A stretch of 64,000 bases of DNA from UMGS1649 sp045611765. GTDB taxonomy: Bacteria; Bacillota; Clostridia; TANB77; CAG-465. The notes below the pieces were generated by a model that was given only the letters and a program-made list of their open reading frames with translations, ran no database searches and was not told the origin of the DNA. Shown piece by piece: positions 7,760-15,783 of the stretch (position 1 is its first letter; every line of letters begins with the position of its first letter). The stretch lies in NCBI GenBank assembly GCA_045611765.1, contig JAZKXT010000003.1:23054-87053 (forward strand), written 5' to 3'. The position numbers and the translations under genes are program-made.

Positions 7760-9757
7760 TTGAATCTAGTAGGTAAAACTTTAGGAAATAGATACGAAAT
7801 GCTAGAAGAAGTTGGCATCGGCGGAATGGCAACGGTATACAAAGCAAGATGTAATTTATTAAATAGATTTGTAGCGGTTAAAGTATTAAAAGATGAATTT
7901 TCAAAAGATGCTGAATTTGTTAAAAGATTTAGAGCAGAAGCGCAGTCGGCTGCATCTTTGACACATCCAAATATAGTTTCTGTATACGATGTTGGTGAAG
8001 AAAACGGGATTAATTACATCGTAATGGAATTTTTAGAAGGAGACACTTTAAAAGATTTAATAGATAAAAAAGGCAAACTTTCTAATGAACAGACTTTAAA
8101 GTTTGCAAGTCAAATAGCATCAGCATTAGAAGCTGCTCACAGTGCTAAGATTATACATAGAGATATCAAGCCGCAAAACATAGTTCTAGCAAACAATAAT
8201 ACAATTGCTAAAGTTACAGATTTTGGAATAGCTAAGATGAGCTCTAAGGATACGATAACAAGCTCAGCTTCAACAATAGGTTCTGTACATTATTTTTCAC
8301 CTGAACATGCGAAAGGGTGTTACATGGATGAAAAATCAGATTTATATTCATTGGGGGTAGTAATGTATGAAATGGCAACAGGAGTGTTACCATTTAATGC
8401 AGACAGTCCAGTTACAGTTGCATTAAAACAAATTCAGGAAACGCCTAAATTTCCGAAAGAAGTTGTTCCAACTATTTCAAACATGTTAAATAATATAATA
8501 ATGAAAGCGATGGAAAAGAACACTATAGATAGATATCAGACGGCGACAGAAATGCTAGATGATATATTTGCTGCTATAAACAGTAGACAAGATATCGAGC
8601 AAACAAGAAGTAAAACTAGTGTTACCGGACATACTCAAGTGGTTCCAATAATAGGCTTAAGAGATGATGTAACACCTTCTATTGGTGATGAAAACGCTTC
8701 GGAAGTAATTAGTTATAGAAGCATGGAAAGAAACGGAAAAACATTAGCGGATATTGAAAAAGAAGCAAACAGTGAATATAAAACAAGAAAAAAATCTAAG
8801 AAGAAAGTGTTAATTGCATTCATAATAATAGTGACTGTCGGAATACTTGGTTTGCTTGCATCAACATTAATTTATACTATAAATGAAAATGCTATAAAAA
8901 ATGAAATTAAAGTTGAGATAGCACCAGCACTTGTCGGTCAAAAATATGAGGACGTTAAGGCTCAATATGAAGCACTGGGATTAACGATATCTGTTAGTAA
9001 ATATGAGGAAAGTTCAGAAGTAGAAGAAGGATATATTATATCTCAGTCTGTTAAAGAAGGTGACACACTAACATCAAACAAAATGGAAGTAGTCGTTAGC
9101 AAAGGTGTTAAGAAGATAGAGATGATAGATGTAGTAGGAAAAGACTATACGGTTGCTAAATATGAACTTGAAGCGTTAGGCTTTGTACCTAAATTTAAAT
9201 TTGTAATAAATGAAAAAGTTGCAAAGAATATGATAATATCTCAAGACATTAAAAAAGGAGAATTAATCCAAGTAGGTGCAACTATAAATATCGAAGTAAG
9301 TAACGGTAACGGTAAAGTACTAGTTATTGTTCCAAGTGTTATAGGAAATTTAGAAGCGAAAGCAAAATCCGCGTTAGAGGATCAAAAATTAAAAGTAAGA
9401 GTATCTTATGCAAATGATATCAGCAAAGCGGATGGTGTTGTTATTACTCAAAGTTTGAAGGAAAATGCGGAAGTAGAAGAGGGAACAACAATTGAACTTA
9501 CAGTAAACAGACTAGAGAAAACGAAAACGGTTACAATTTCACTTAGTACACTTGCAGAACAGATAGCAGAAGAAAGTGCGCATGTAAAGGTTACAGCACA
9601 AGTAGAAGGAGTAACGAATACGCTACATAATAGTACACATACTAAAGTAGAAGGTGTATTCCAAGATTTCACGATTGATGTGAATGGATTTACATCTGCT
9701 AAGTTAACAGTATATATAAATGATGAAATAAAAGAACAAAAAACGATTGCATTTTAA
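7760..9757 (+). CDS. prkC: PASTA-domain Ser/Thr protein kinase (PrkC/Stk1 type)
   Basis: Membrane receptor kinase that senses muropeptides/lipid II and regulates cell wall, growth and, in Bacillus, spore germination. Residues ~12-275 are a Hanks-type kinase: GIGGMATVY glycine loop, K41 in VAVKVL, HRDIKPQN, TDFGIAK. A single membrane helix (VLIAFIIIVTVGILGLLAS) lies at ~350-370. Three extracellular PASTA repeats follow (~390-580), then a ~80-residue tail with a beta-rich, adhesive-like appearance. The start is TTG 7760, supported by AAGGGGG 9 bases upstream. It lies 14 bases after prpC. The GTPase gene rsgA, which usually follows, is missing here. Confidence 0.93.
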   Translation: MNLVGKTLGNRYEMLEEVGIGGMATVYKARCNLLNRFVAVKVLKDEFSKDAEFVKRFRAEAQSAASLTHPNIVSVYDVGEENGINYIVMEFLEGDTLKDLIDKKGKLSNEQTLKFASQIASALEAAHSAKIIHRDIKPQNIVLANNNTIAKVTDFGIAKMSSKDTITSSASTIGSVHYFSPEHAKGCYMDEKSDLYSLGVVMYEMATGVLPFNADSPVTVALKQIQETPKFPKEVVPTISNMLNNIIMKAMEKNTIDRYQTATEMLDDIFAAINSRQDIEQTRSKTSVTGHTQVVPIIGLRDDVTPSIGDENASEVISYRSMERNGKTLADIEKEANSEYKTRKKSKKKVLIAFIIIVTVGILGLLASTLIYTINENAIKNEIKVEIAPALVGQKYEDVKAQYEALGLTISVSKYEESSEVEEGYIISQSVKEGDTLTSNKMEVVVSKGVKKIEMIDVVGKDYTVAKYELEALGFVPKFKFVINEKVAKNMIISQDIKKGELIQVGATINIEVSNGNGKVLVIVPSVIGNLEAKAKSALEDQKLKVRVSYANDISKADGVVITQSLKENAEVEEGTTIELTVNRLEKTKTVTISLSTLAEQIAEESAHVKVTAQVEGVTNTLHNSTHTKVEGVFQDFTIDVNGFTSAKLTVYINDEIKEQKTIAF

Positions 9758-9761
9758 TAAA

Positions 9762-9788
9762 ATAAACATAATAAACATAATAAACATA
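9762..9788 (+). repeat. Perfect 3x tandem 9-mer
   Basis: ATAAACATA is repeated three times without a mismatch directly before the ribosome site of pfkA. It could vary in copy number and slightly alter leader length or accessibility; no function is shown. Confidence 0.9.
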
Positions 9789-9801
9789 AGGAGGAAATAA
9801 T

Positions 9802-10878
9802 ATGCTAAAGAAAATAGCTATAATGACAGCTGGAGGCGATTGCCCTGGATTAAACGCTGCAATAAAGGCGGTAGTAATGAGTGCAAACCAATTAGGAATA
9901 GATGTGGTTGGAATTATTGATGGATACAAAGGATTTGTTGAGGGATATTATAAAGACTTGACACCTGAAAGTGTAGAAAATATTGAACATTTAGGTGGAA
10001 CTGTTTTAGGTTCTTCTAATAAGGAATGCCCGTTCTATTATCTAGTCGACAAGAAAACAATGAAATACGAAGACAAGACGGACGAGGCTATAGCTAATTT
10101 GAGAAAATTAGGAGTAGAAGGTCTTATAGTAATAGGTGGAGATGGAACGCTAGATTCAGCTAGAGTAATAAACGAAAGAGGTCTGGCTACAATAGGAATA
10201 CCAAAAACTATAGATAATGATATGGCGGCAAGTAATCCTACTATTGGTTTTGATACTGCGGTAAGCAATGTTGTAGAAGGAATATCCAGAATAAGAAGTA
10301 CTGCAGACTCTCATAGAAGAGTTATAGTTGTTGAAATAATGGGAAGAACATCAGGTTATCTTACTCTTTATGGAGGCTTTGCATCTGGTGCGGATATAAT
10401 ACTTCTGCCGGAACAAGATTACGATTTAGAAAAAGTTTGTGAAAAAATACAAGAAATTACAAAATACAGAAGGTCAGCTATTGTTGCGGTTGCAGAATCA
10501 GCCAAAGAAGTTGGCAAAAGTGAGGTTATAGCTAAACTTTTAAACGACAGTTTTGAGCAAAAAAGATATGGTGGCATAGCTGAAAAATTAGCAAGCCAAA
10601 TAGAAGAAAAAACAGGAATAGAAAGTAGACATGTTGTTTTAGGTCATACTCAAAGAGGTGGTAGGCCAACTCATGCCGACATCATAACAGCTTCACAACA
10701 AGGTAATTATGCGTTTAATTTGCTTGTAAATGGAGAATCTGGTTATATTGTTGGTATGGACGGTGAGGAAATGAAAAGAATGGAATTCCCTAAAGAGAGA
10801 ATACCAAGACTTTTAGATATAGAAACTAATCCACTAGTAAAAACAGCAAAGGCAACGGGTGTATTTTTTGGAAGATAA
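9802..10878 (+). CDS. pfkA: 6-phosphofructokinase
   Basis: Phosphorylates fructose 6-phosphate, the committing step of glycolysis. The N-terminus KKIAIMTAGGDCPGLNAAI is the nucleotide/PPi loop. GGDGT is at 112-116 and PKTIDND at 134-140 carries the catalytic Asp. Length 358 aa. The donor-specifying pair is Gly115 and Lys135 (positions 104 and 124 in E. coli numbering). Classical ATP enzymes have Gly/Gly and PPi enzymes Asp/Lys, so this is the mixed group III type, and donor use is not settled by sequence. Ribosome site AAGGAGG. Pyruvate kinase is elsewhere in the window (33024). Confidence 0.92.
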   Translation: MLKKIAIMTAGGDCPGLNAAIKAVVMSANQLGIDVVGIIDGYKGFVEGYYKDLTPESVENIEHLGGTVLGSSNKECPFYYLVDKKTMKYEDKTDEAIANLRKLGVEGLIVIGGDGTLDSARVINERGLATIGIPKTIDNDMAASNPTIGFDTAVSNVVEGISRIRSTADSHRRVIVVEIMGRTSGYLTLYGGFASGADIILLPEQDYDLEKVCEKIQEITKYRRSAIVAVAESAKEVGKSEVIAKLLNDSFEQKRYGGIAEKLASQIEEKTGIESRHVVLGHTQRGGRPTHADIITASQQGNYAFNLLVNGESGYIVGMDGEEMKRMEFPKERIPRLLDIETNPLVKTAKATGVFFGR

Positions 10879-10948
10879 GCTACATGGGAAGTTGACAGTA
10901 TTGTTGACTTCCTAATTTGTCAAATTCAAACAAGAGGAGAAAAAGTTT

Positions 10949-11578
10949 ATGAAAAAGATTAATATTGATATATTATTGCTTACAAGTGTAATGTGTTTAC
11001 TACCGATACTTTTTGGTCTTTATTTTTATTTGGATTTGCCGGATTATATAGCAGTACACTTTAATATAAACAATCAGCCGGATGGATTTATGCCGAAGGA
11101 AATGTTTGTATTCGGGTTGCCGCTAATAATGATGTTTACGCAAATTTTTATATGTATTATTATGGATTTGAAAAGTACAGACACAAATAATAAGAGCGTA
11201 TTGATGTACAAGTTAATGATACCTGTTATATGTGCTATACTATACGTGGTTATCATACTATTTGCAATGACATATGGTATAAATATTGGGAAGATTACAG
11301 CTGTTATATTAGGTGTAATGTTTGTTGCAATTGGAATAGATTTGCCCAATGCTGATGATGCGCATTTGAATTTCCCTAGGATTAAAAACGAACAAGTTTA
11401 TCTAAAGACAAAAAAGACGTTTGGTATTGTTATTATTATAGATGGATTACTTTCTCTAATTTGCGCGTTGGTTAATGAACGATTGTTAGTAGGTGTAGTA
11501 CTTTTGCTTGTAATTCAATCAATGGTTTTGCTATTTTATACAGCTTGGTTCAACGGCAAGGAAGAGGCAAAGAAATAG
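10949..11578 (+). CDS. DUF1648/SdpI-like membrane protein
   Basis: Integral membrane protein of 209 aa with about six hydrophobic helices. After the first helix comes the DUF1648 signature DYIAVHFNINNQPDGFMPK. DUF1648 is the N-terminal module of SdpI-type immunity proteins and of assorted Firmicute permease-like proteins. The second half (helix pair, then a short loop, then two helices) resembles the SdpI C-terminal part only loosely. No toxin gene of the SdpC type is adjacent, so an immunity role cannot be claimed. Ribosome site AGAGGAGA. Confidence 0.6.
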   Translation: MKKINIDILLLTSVMCLLPILFGLYFYLDLPDYIAVHFNINNQPDGFMPKEMFVFGLPLIMMFTQIFICIIMDLKSTDTNNKSVLMYKLMIPVICAILYVVIILFAMTYGINIGKITAVILGVMFVAIGIDLPNADDAHLNFPRIKNEQVYLKTKKTFGIVIIIDGLLSLICALVNERLLVGVVLLLVIQSMVLLFYTAWFNGKEEAKK

Positions 11579-11608
11579 CAAAGAAGTTAATAATATGGGG
11601 GAATAGTT

Positions 11609-12487
11609 ATGAAATATTTTACCAAAGATTGGTTTGAACTTATGCAAAATGTTCATTATACTCAAGGATTTGAGCTTATTGAGGATAAAGAATTTACGGA
11701 ACAAGACATTAAAATGTTATATAACAAAAAACTGAATGAGTGGATTCAAGACGAAAAAGAAGTATATGACAGCGAACTGGATTATACGGATTATTATGAG
11801 ATTGTAGAAAAGAAAGAATTTAACCCAAAAGATTGGTTGTTTGTTGATGAAAAAGCGCGTCAAGTACTAGAACCTAAGAATAAGCAGGAAGTAATTGATC
11901 ATTTGAAGCAAGAAGAAAAACAAGCGATGAAAAAATTTAATAAACGTAAACCGTTTGATGAGAGTAAGTCTAAAAAAGACTTTGACGACTTCTATAAACA
12001 CTCACTTCAGACATACGTAATTATGCCACAATGGGTATATGAAAAGATAGATAAAAGATTAATTGCGCTAGGCTATCTTACAGAAAGCGTATTTAATAAA
12101 TTAGAACAACAAGAAAAAGCAAACAAAGAAAAATTCGATAATATAATAAAACAGGCAACCGATGTATTGGAAAAGCAACAAGTTAAAGAGGATATTGCTG
12201 CAAATTTTAATTTCCATGACGATATTTTGAAGTCTATAAAATGTAAAGATGGTAATTGCATTATGAAACTGATGCATTCGGATTTTATAGAAGATTATAC
12301 AGTAACAGTTGTATTTAAAGAGGCTGAAATTTTAGAGATGGAAACACTAAAATTCAGGGACAGTATATATCTTTATGATGAAATATATAGCATAGATACA
12401 GGATATGAAGTCCATATGTTATTTGAATGTGATGGCTTGAAGTATCTTACAATAAAATGTTCAGACATTGAATTTAAATATAGTTAA
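11609..12487 (+). CDS. DUF4085 family protein
   Basis: A 292-aa soluble protein starting MKYFTKDWFELMQ, the hallmark N-terminus of DUF4085 proteins of Firmicutes. It is highly charged, with a predicted helical, Lys/Glu-rich central section (~95-200) and a C-terminal beta-rich part from ~205 (FHDDILKSIKCKDGNC). No enzymatic motif is visible and no function is known for the family. It overlaps no neighbour but is followed closely by a papain-fold gene, so the two may be co-expressed. Ribosome site TGGGGGA. Confidence 0.6.
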   Translation: MKYFTKDWFELMQNVHYTQGFELIEDKEFTEQDIKMLYNKKLNEWIQDEKEVYDSELDYTDYYEIVEKKEFNPKDWLFVDEKARQVLEPKNKQEVIDHLKQEEKQAMKKFNKRKPFDESKSKKDFDDFYKHSLQTYVIMPQWVYEKIDKRLIALGYLTESVFNKLEQQEKANKEKFDNIIKQATDVLEKQQVKEDIAANFNFHDDILKSIKCKDGNCIMKLMHSDFIEDYTVTVVFKEAEILEMETLKFRDSIYLYDEIYSIDTGYEVHMLFECDGLKYLTIKCSDIEFKYS

Positions 12488-12506
12488 AGGGGATAAGAAA
12501 AATAAA

Positions 12507-13031
12507 GTGAAAAATATATACGTTATATTAATGCATACGAACACACTACCTGCAAATTTTGTAAAGTTATTTACCAGGTATGAATATAGTCATGTGGCAC
12601 TTTCACTTACAAAGGATTGTTATAAGACATATAGCTTTGGTAGGAGAAGTCTATATAATATATTAAACGGCGGATTTTCTATTCAAAATAAAGATGGTGA
12701 GTTTTTTAAGAAATTTAATAATACAAATTGTAAAATATATGAAGTGCAGGTTACAGATGAACAGTATAGACAAATTAAAGAAAGACTAAAAGAAATGGAA
12801 GAAAACAGTACTGGTTATAAATATGACTTCCTAGGGTGCGGTTTAAGATGGTTTGGAATGCCTGTGACATTTGAAAATAGATACGTTTGCAGCTATTTTA
12901 TAGCTAATGTTCTAGAGGAAGCAAAGGTTTATAAATTTGAAAAAGATACAAGTTTTGTAGTGCCCAAAGATTTTGAAAATATATATTCAAATAGTGAGAT
13001 ATATACGGGGAGATATTTAAGTTATCTGTAA
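12507..13031 (+). CDS. YiiX-like permuted papain-fold hydrolase (NlpC/P60 superfamily)
   Basis: A 174-aa protein with the circularly permuted NlpC/P60 fold. YEYSHVALSL supplies the candidate catalytic His after the first strands. A later YVCSYFIANVL supplies the candidate nucleophile Cys at the start of a helix. Related YiiX/DUF830-type proteins act on amide or ester bonds, often in lipids or peptidoglycan; the substrate here is unknown. Start GTG 12507 follows AAGGGGA; an alternative TTG at 12468 would overlap the preceding gene and has no ribosome site. No signal peptide is seen. Confidence 0.6.
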   Translation: MKNIYVILMHTNTLPANFVKLFTRYEYSHVALSLTKDCYKTYSFGRRSLYNILNGGFSIQNKDGEFFKKFNNTNCKIYEVQVTDEQYRQIKERLKEMEENSTGYKYDFLGCGLRWFGMPVTFENRYVCSYFIANVLEEAKVYKFEKDTSFVVPKDFENIYSNSEIYTGRYLSYL

Positions 13032-13064
13032 CAAAATATTAAAAGATATAAAAGGGGAATGGAT

Positions 13065-13325
13065 ATGGAATATACGTTTGAAACAGAAAGCACTTGTGCA
13101 AAAGTAATAAAATTTAAATTAAATGGTAATGTTGTAACGGATGTGAGGTTCCTAGGTGGTGGATGCCCTGGGAATTTACAAGCATTACCTAGACTTGTAG
13201 AAGGAATGACGGTAGATGAAATAGAAAAAAGAATAGGCGGTATAAAATGTGGTATGAGACAAACATCATGCGCTGACCAACTAGCTAGAGCCGTCAGAAA
13301 AGCGTACGAGCATTCTAAAAATTAA
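13065..13325 (+). CDS. TSCPD-domain protein (TIGR03905 type)
   Basis: An 86-aa protein matching the stand-alone TSCPD family: an N-terminal CAKVIKFKLNGN strand pair, a GGGCPGNLQALPRLVEGM motif, GIKCGMRQTSCADQLA and a C-terminal helix. The same domain occurs at the C-terminus of vitamin B12-dependent ribonucleotide reductases. The conserved cysteines suggest metal binding. ATG 13065 is preferred to ATG 13059 because AAGGGG ends 7 bases before it, whereas 13059 leaves almost no spacing. Confidence 0.75.
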   Translation: MEYTFETESTCAKVIKFKLNGNVVTDVRFLGGGCPGNLQALPRLVEGMTVDEIEKRIGGIKCGMRQTSCADQLARAVRKAYEHSKN

Positions 13326-13362
13326 AAGGAATAGTGACTTTAGCAATATATGGTAATATATT

Positions 13363-13426
13363 CGAGCGTTTCGCGGCTCGTATAACTGCGAACTTTAATC
13401 GGGGGGACATTAGTTTTGGCCTCCCT
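13363..13426 (+). ncRNA. Candidate ToxI-like antitoxin RNA unit and terminator (remnant)
   Basis: This is structured, GC-richer DNA between ordinary A/T-rich genes. A small hairpin CGAGC/GCTCG (13363-13367 with 13376-13380) is followed by a GGGGGG/CCTCCC hairpin (13401-13406 with 13420-13425). Next come a strong GGGAGGTGA ribosome site and a truncated ToxN-like start. Type III toxin-antitoxin loci have this order: RNA antitoxin, leaky terminator, toxin gene. Only one unit is visible, and the tandem repeats usual for ToxI are not seen. The call rests mainly on the downstream peptide. Confidence 0.4.
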
Positions 13427-13452
13427 GTTTGTGTATATAGGGAGGTGATAAT

Positions 13453-13518
13453 GTGAAATTAAAATTCTATGAAGTGGATAATGAATATATAAAATATCTA
13501 AAGGGAAAACAAGAATAA
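13453..13518 (+). pseudogene. Truncated ToxN/AbiQ-like type III toxin (N-terminus only)
   Basis: A 21-codon frame starting at GTG 13453 encodes MKLKFYEVDNEYIKYLKGKQ and then stops. It resembles the N-terminal strand and helix of ToxN/CptN endoribonucleases, which typically begin MK(L)xFYxVDxxYIxYL. A very good ribosome site (GGGAGGTGA) precedes it. The rest of the ~170-aa toxin is missing; what follows up to lexA is A/T-rich with no further similarity seen. It is best read as a decayed type III toxin-antitoxin locus. An alternative is a functional short peptide. Confidence 0.45.
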
Positions 13519-13602
13519 AATTTAATATTTATGATTTAAAAAATTAGAAGAAAAATGTTTGAACTTTAAAAATAATAAATAATTAAAATTTTCAAGAAAA
13601 AG

Positions 13603-13616
13603 CAAACTTTTGTTTG
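13603..13616. promoter_or_regulatory. SOS box (LexA operator) of lexA
   Basis: CAAACTTTTGTTTG is a perfect inverted repeat with a 4-base centre, a variant of the Firmicute SOS box CGAACN4GTTCG. It overlaps the -35 element, so bound LexA would block transcription of its own gene. Confidence 0.75.
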
Positions 13617-13642
13617 ACATTTCTTTTTTTATCATATATAAT
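13614..13642 (+). promoter_or_regulatory. Consensus promoter of lexA
   Basis: -35 TTGACA (13614-13619), 17-bp spacer, -10 TATAAT (13637-13642): both hexamers match the consensus perfectly. The -35 shares bases with the SOS box. Confidence 0.85.
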
Positions 13643-13672
13643 ATAACAAACATAGGTTTTGGAGGTTGCGTT

Positions 13673-14308
13673 ATGGGGAAGAATGAAAATGAATTAAGTC
13701 AAAATGAACTAAATATTTTAAACTATATAAGAAAGCAAGTAGCTGAGGTTGGATATCCACCGTCTGTAAGAGAGCTTTGTAAAGCAGTTGGATTAAAGTC
13801 TACATCATCAGTACATTTATATTTATCTCGTTTGGCTGAAAAGGGATATATAAAAAAAGGAAATCTTAAAACCAGGGCATTAAAAATTAATGGTGAATCA
13901 GTAGGCGAAACGAAAGATACAGATATGTTAGAAATACCACTAGTGGGTCAAGTAGCAGCAGGATTACCTATTCTTGCTGAAGAAAACATAGAAGAGTATG
14001 TAAAACTTCCTACAAGCATGGTTAAACAAAATACAAAATCTGAGGGTACATATATGCTTAAAGTAAAAGGCGATAGCATGATAAACGTAGGTATATATTC
14101 TGGAGACTATATTATAGTGTCTAAATGTAATACCGCTGAAAATGGTCAAATTATAGTAGCATTAATTGATGACGAAGCAACAGTAAAAACTTTCTATAAA
14201 GAAAAAGATTATATAAGATTACAGCCAGAAAATGATACGATGGAACCAATAATAGTAAAAGATGCACAAATAATAGGTAAGGTAGTAGGCTTAATTAGAA
14301 GATTTTAA
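13673..14308 (+). CDS. lexA: SOS repressor LexA
   Basis: Repressor of the DNA-damage response that cleaves itself when RecA filaments form. A winged helix-turn-helix occupies ~1-65 (GYPPSVRELCKAVGLKSTSS). The S24 autoprotease domain has the Ala96-Gly97 scissile bond (VAAGLP), Ser135 (KGDSMINVG) and Lys172 (EATVKTF). Length is 211 aa. Start ATG 13673 follows GGAGG. Autoregulation is indicated by the SOS box over its promoter. A broken dinD gene lies 2.1 kb downstream. Confidence 0.95.
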   Translation: MGKNENELSQNELNILNYIRKQVAEVGYPPSVRELCKAVGLKSTSSVHLYLSRLAEKGYIKKGNLKTRALKINGESVGETKDTDMLEIPLVGQVAAGLPILAEENIEEYVKLPTSMVKQNTKSEGTYMLKVKGDSMINVGIYSGDYIIVSKCNTAENGQIIVALIDDEATVKTFYKEKDYIRLQPENDTMEPIIVKDAQIIGKVVGLIRRF

Positions 14309-14323
14309 TGCACATGTCCAATG

Positions 14324-14351
14324 CTCCGGCATAAAATATAATATGCCGGAG
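14324..14351 (+). promoter_or_regulatory. Hairpin overlapping the dpaB ribosome binding site
   Basis: CTCCGGCATA (14324-14333) pairs perfectly with TATGCCGGAG (14342-14351) around an 8-nt loop. The right arm contains most of the GGAGG used by dpaB (14348-14352). There is no T-run after it, so it is more likely a translational control or RNA stability element than a terminator of lexA. Confidence 0.55.
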
Positions 14352-14358
14352 GTAAATT

Positions 14359-14937
14359 ATGCTTAAAAACAAAAAAATAGGACTATGTATAACAGGGTCA
14401 TTTTGTAATTTATCTAAGGTAAAGCCTGAAATAGACATGTTAAAAGAAAAGGGTGTAGAAAAAATAATTCCTATAGTTTCATATAGTATATTAAATGAGA
14501 CAAACAGATTCGGAACACCTGAAGAAACTATAACATTGTTAAAACAAGAAACGGGTGAAGAGATAGTAGATACAATAACTAAAGCTGAACCAATAGGCCC
14601 CAAAAATTTAGTAGACATTATAGTTGTAGCTCCTTGTACAGGAAATACTATAGCAAAGCTAGCAAATGGTATAACAGACACACCTGTATTAATGGCTATA
14701 AAAGGACATATAAGAAACAATAAGCCTGTAGTTTTAGGTGTATCTACAAATGATGGACTAGGTATGAATGGTGAAAACATATTAAAACTTCTAAACACTA
14801 AGAATTTTTATTTTATACCGTTTAAACAAGATGACCCGGAAAATAAACCCAAATCTTTAGTATACGACTATACAAAAATGGTAGATACAATGGAAATGGC
14901 GTTGCAAAACAAACAAATTCAACCACTTATTATATAA
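14359..14937 (+). CDS. dpaB: Dipicolinate synthase subunit B
   Basis: SpoVFB-type flavoprotein subunit of the enzyme making dipicolinic acid, the spore-core calcium chelator, in the mother cell. The N-terminus KIGLCITGSFCNLSK is the flavoprotein-like nucleotide loop. VVAPCTGNTIAKLANGITDT and PVVLGVSTNDGLG are family motifs. Length 192 aa is normal. The partner dpaA (spoVFA), usually immediately upstream, is absent; lexA sits there instead. The ribosome site is buried in a hairpin (14324-14351). Ends before a terminator. Confidence 0.9.
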   Translation: MLKNKKIGLCITGSFCNLSKVKPEIDMLKEKGVEKIIPIVSYSILNETNRFGTPEETITLLKQETGEEIVDTITKAEPIGPKNLVDIIVVAPCTGNTIAKLANGITDTPVLMAIKGHIRNNKPVVLGVSTNDGLGMNGENILKLLNTKNFYFIPFKQDDPENKPKSLVYDYTKMVDTMEMALQNKQIQPLII

Positions 14938-14951
14938 TTTGTAATATAAAG

Positions 14952-14989
14952 ACGAGATATTGTTATACTATGTACATTATCTCGTTTTT
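14952..14989 (+). terminator. Terminator after dpaB
   Basis: Stem ACGAGATA (14952-14959) with TATCTCGT (14978-14985), a partly paired loop, then TTTTT. Confidence 0.65.
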
Positions 14990-15099
14990 CGTTGATTTTG
15001 GCTGTACAAACATTAGAATATATTATATAATAAGTGAGTAGATGAAAAAATAAAGCTTGTAGATGCAAAAGAGGTACGATGATAAAATTGGGGGAATAC

Positions 15100-15654
15100 A
15101 TGAAAAAGGTAACATATGTAACGGGTAATTGGGCTAAAATATTAAGTGCAAGACAAATATTAGAACCACTAGGCTTTGAGGTTGAACAAATAAAACTGGA
15201 CGTTCCAGAGATTCAAAACGATTCGATAGAAGAAGTTGCTAGGTTTTCTGCTAAGTGGGCTAGTGAAAAGTTAAAAAGTGCGGTTATTAAAAATGATAGC
15301 GGATTATGTATTGATGCATTAAATGGCTTCCCGGGACCATACACGCATTACGTAGATGATACATTAAAAGAAGATGGAATATTAAAATTGCTTGAAGGAG
15401 TGGAAAATAGGAAAGCACATTTTGTAGAAGTTTTAGCTTATTGTGAATATGGAAACGAACCAGTTGTATTTACTTCTATAACAAACGGAACTATTGCAAA
15501 AGAAAAGTCTGGAGAATATGGTTGGAGTTGGGATTTTATTTTTGTTCCAGAAGGTCAAACTAAAACTCTAGGCAACTTTAATGATGATGTTAGATTTAAA
15601 TGTTGGAATATGGATGGATACAACAACTTAGCTAAATATTTAGCGAATAAGTAG
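15100..15654 (+). CDS. rdgB: Non-canonical purine NTP pyrophosphatase (Ham1/RdgB family)
   Basis: Hydrolyses dITP/XTP to the monophosphates, keeping deaminated purines out of DNA. The N-terminus KKVTYVTGNWAKILSA is the family's (T/S)xNxxK region. VIKNDSGLCIDALNGFPGPY carries the catalytic Asp and the conserved Gly-Pro-Gly-like turn. The C-terminal GNFNDDVRFKCWNMDGYNNL aligns with the substrate-binding end, although the usual SHRxxA motif is replaced by R-F-K. Start ATG 15100 follows GGGGGA; an in-frame ATG at 15079 is possible. Length 184 aa. An intact rbgA start once followed directly (see 15697). Confidence 0.8.
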   Translation: MKKVTYVTGNWAKILSARQILEPLGFEVEQIKLDVPEIQNDSIEEVARFSAKWASEKLKSAVIKNDSGLCIDALNGFPGPYTHYVDDTLKEDGILKLLEGVENRKAHFVEVLAYCEYGNEPVVFTSITNGTIAKEKSGEYGWSWDFIFVPEGQTKTLGNFNDDVRFKCWNMDGYNNLAKYLANK

Positions 15655-15696
15655 TTGGTATATTGATAATATGTTATAACATGGTAGGTGAATAAA

Positions 15697-15741
15697 ATGA
15701 GTAAAGAAGGAAAAAGTTTTTCTAATTCCCATATCAATTGG
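15697..15741 (+). repeat. Direct repeat, left copy (rbgA start)
   Basis: 45 bp matching 17397-17441 at 43 positions (two substitutions, at 15710 and 15722). The similarity stops abruptly at 15741/15742. Together with the right copy it brackets an accessory segment of about 1.7 kb. Confidence 0.9.
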
Positions 15742-15783
15742 GTGATACGGATTTATGGAAACACTTCCTGCGAATGCTTATAA
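15697..15783 (+). pseudogene. Duplicated, truncated 5' end of rbgA
   Basis: This frame starts MSKEGKSFSNSHINW, nearly the same as the true RbgA N-terminus at 17397 (MSKEEKSFYNSHINW). It then runs into unrelated sequence and stops after 28 residues. The DNA match is 43 of 45 bases and includes an AGGTGA ribosome site at the same spacing. It is interpreted as the original rbgA start, left behind when the segment now between 15742 and 17396 was inserted. Confidence 0.8.

Noticed and set aside
9448..9672. Minus-strand ORF within prkC
   Set aside because: Shadow of the PASTA-kinase coding sequence with low-complexity Ser/Val-rich translation.
10887..10915. Hairpin GGAAGT...ACTTCC after pfkA as a terminator
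   Set aside because: Only 6 solid base pairs with an irregular interior and weak T-tail; not convincing.
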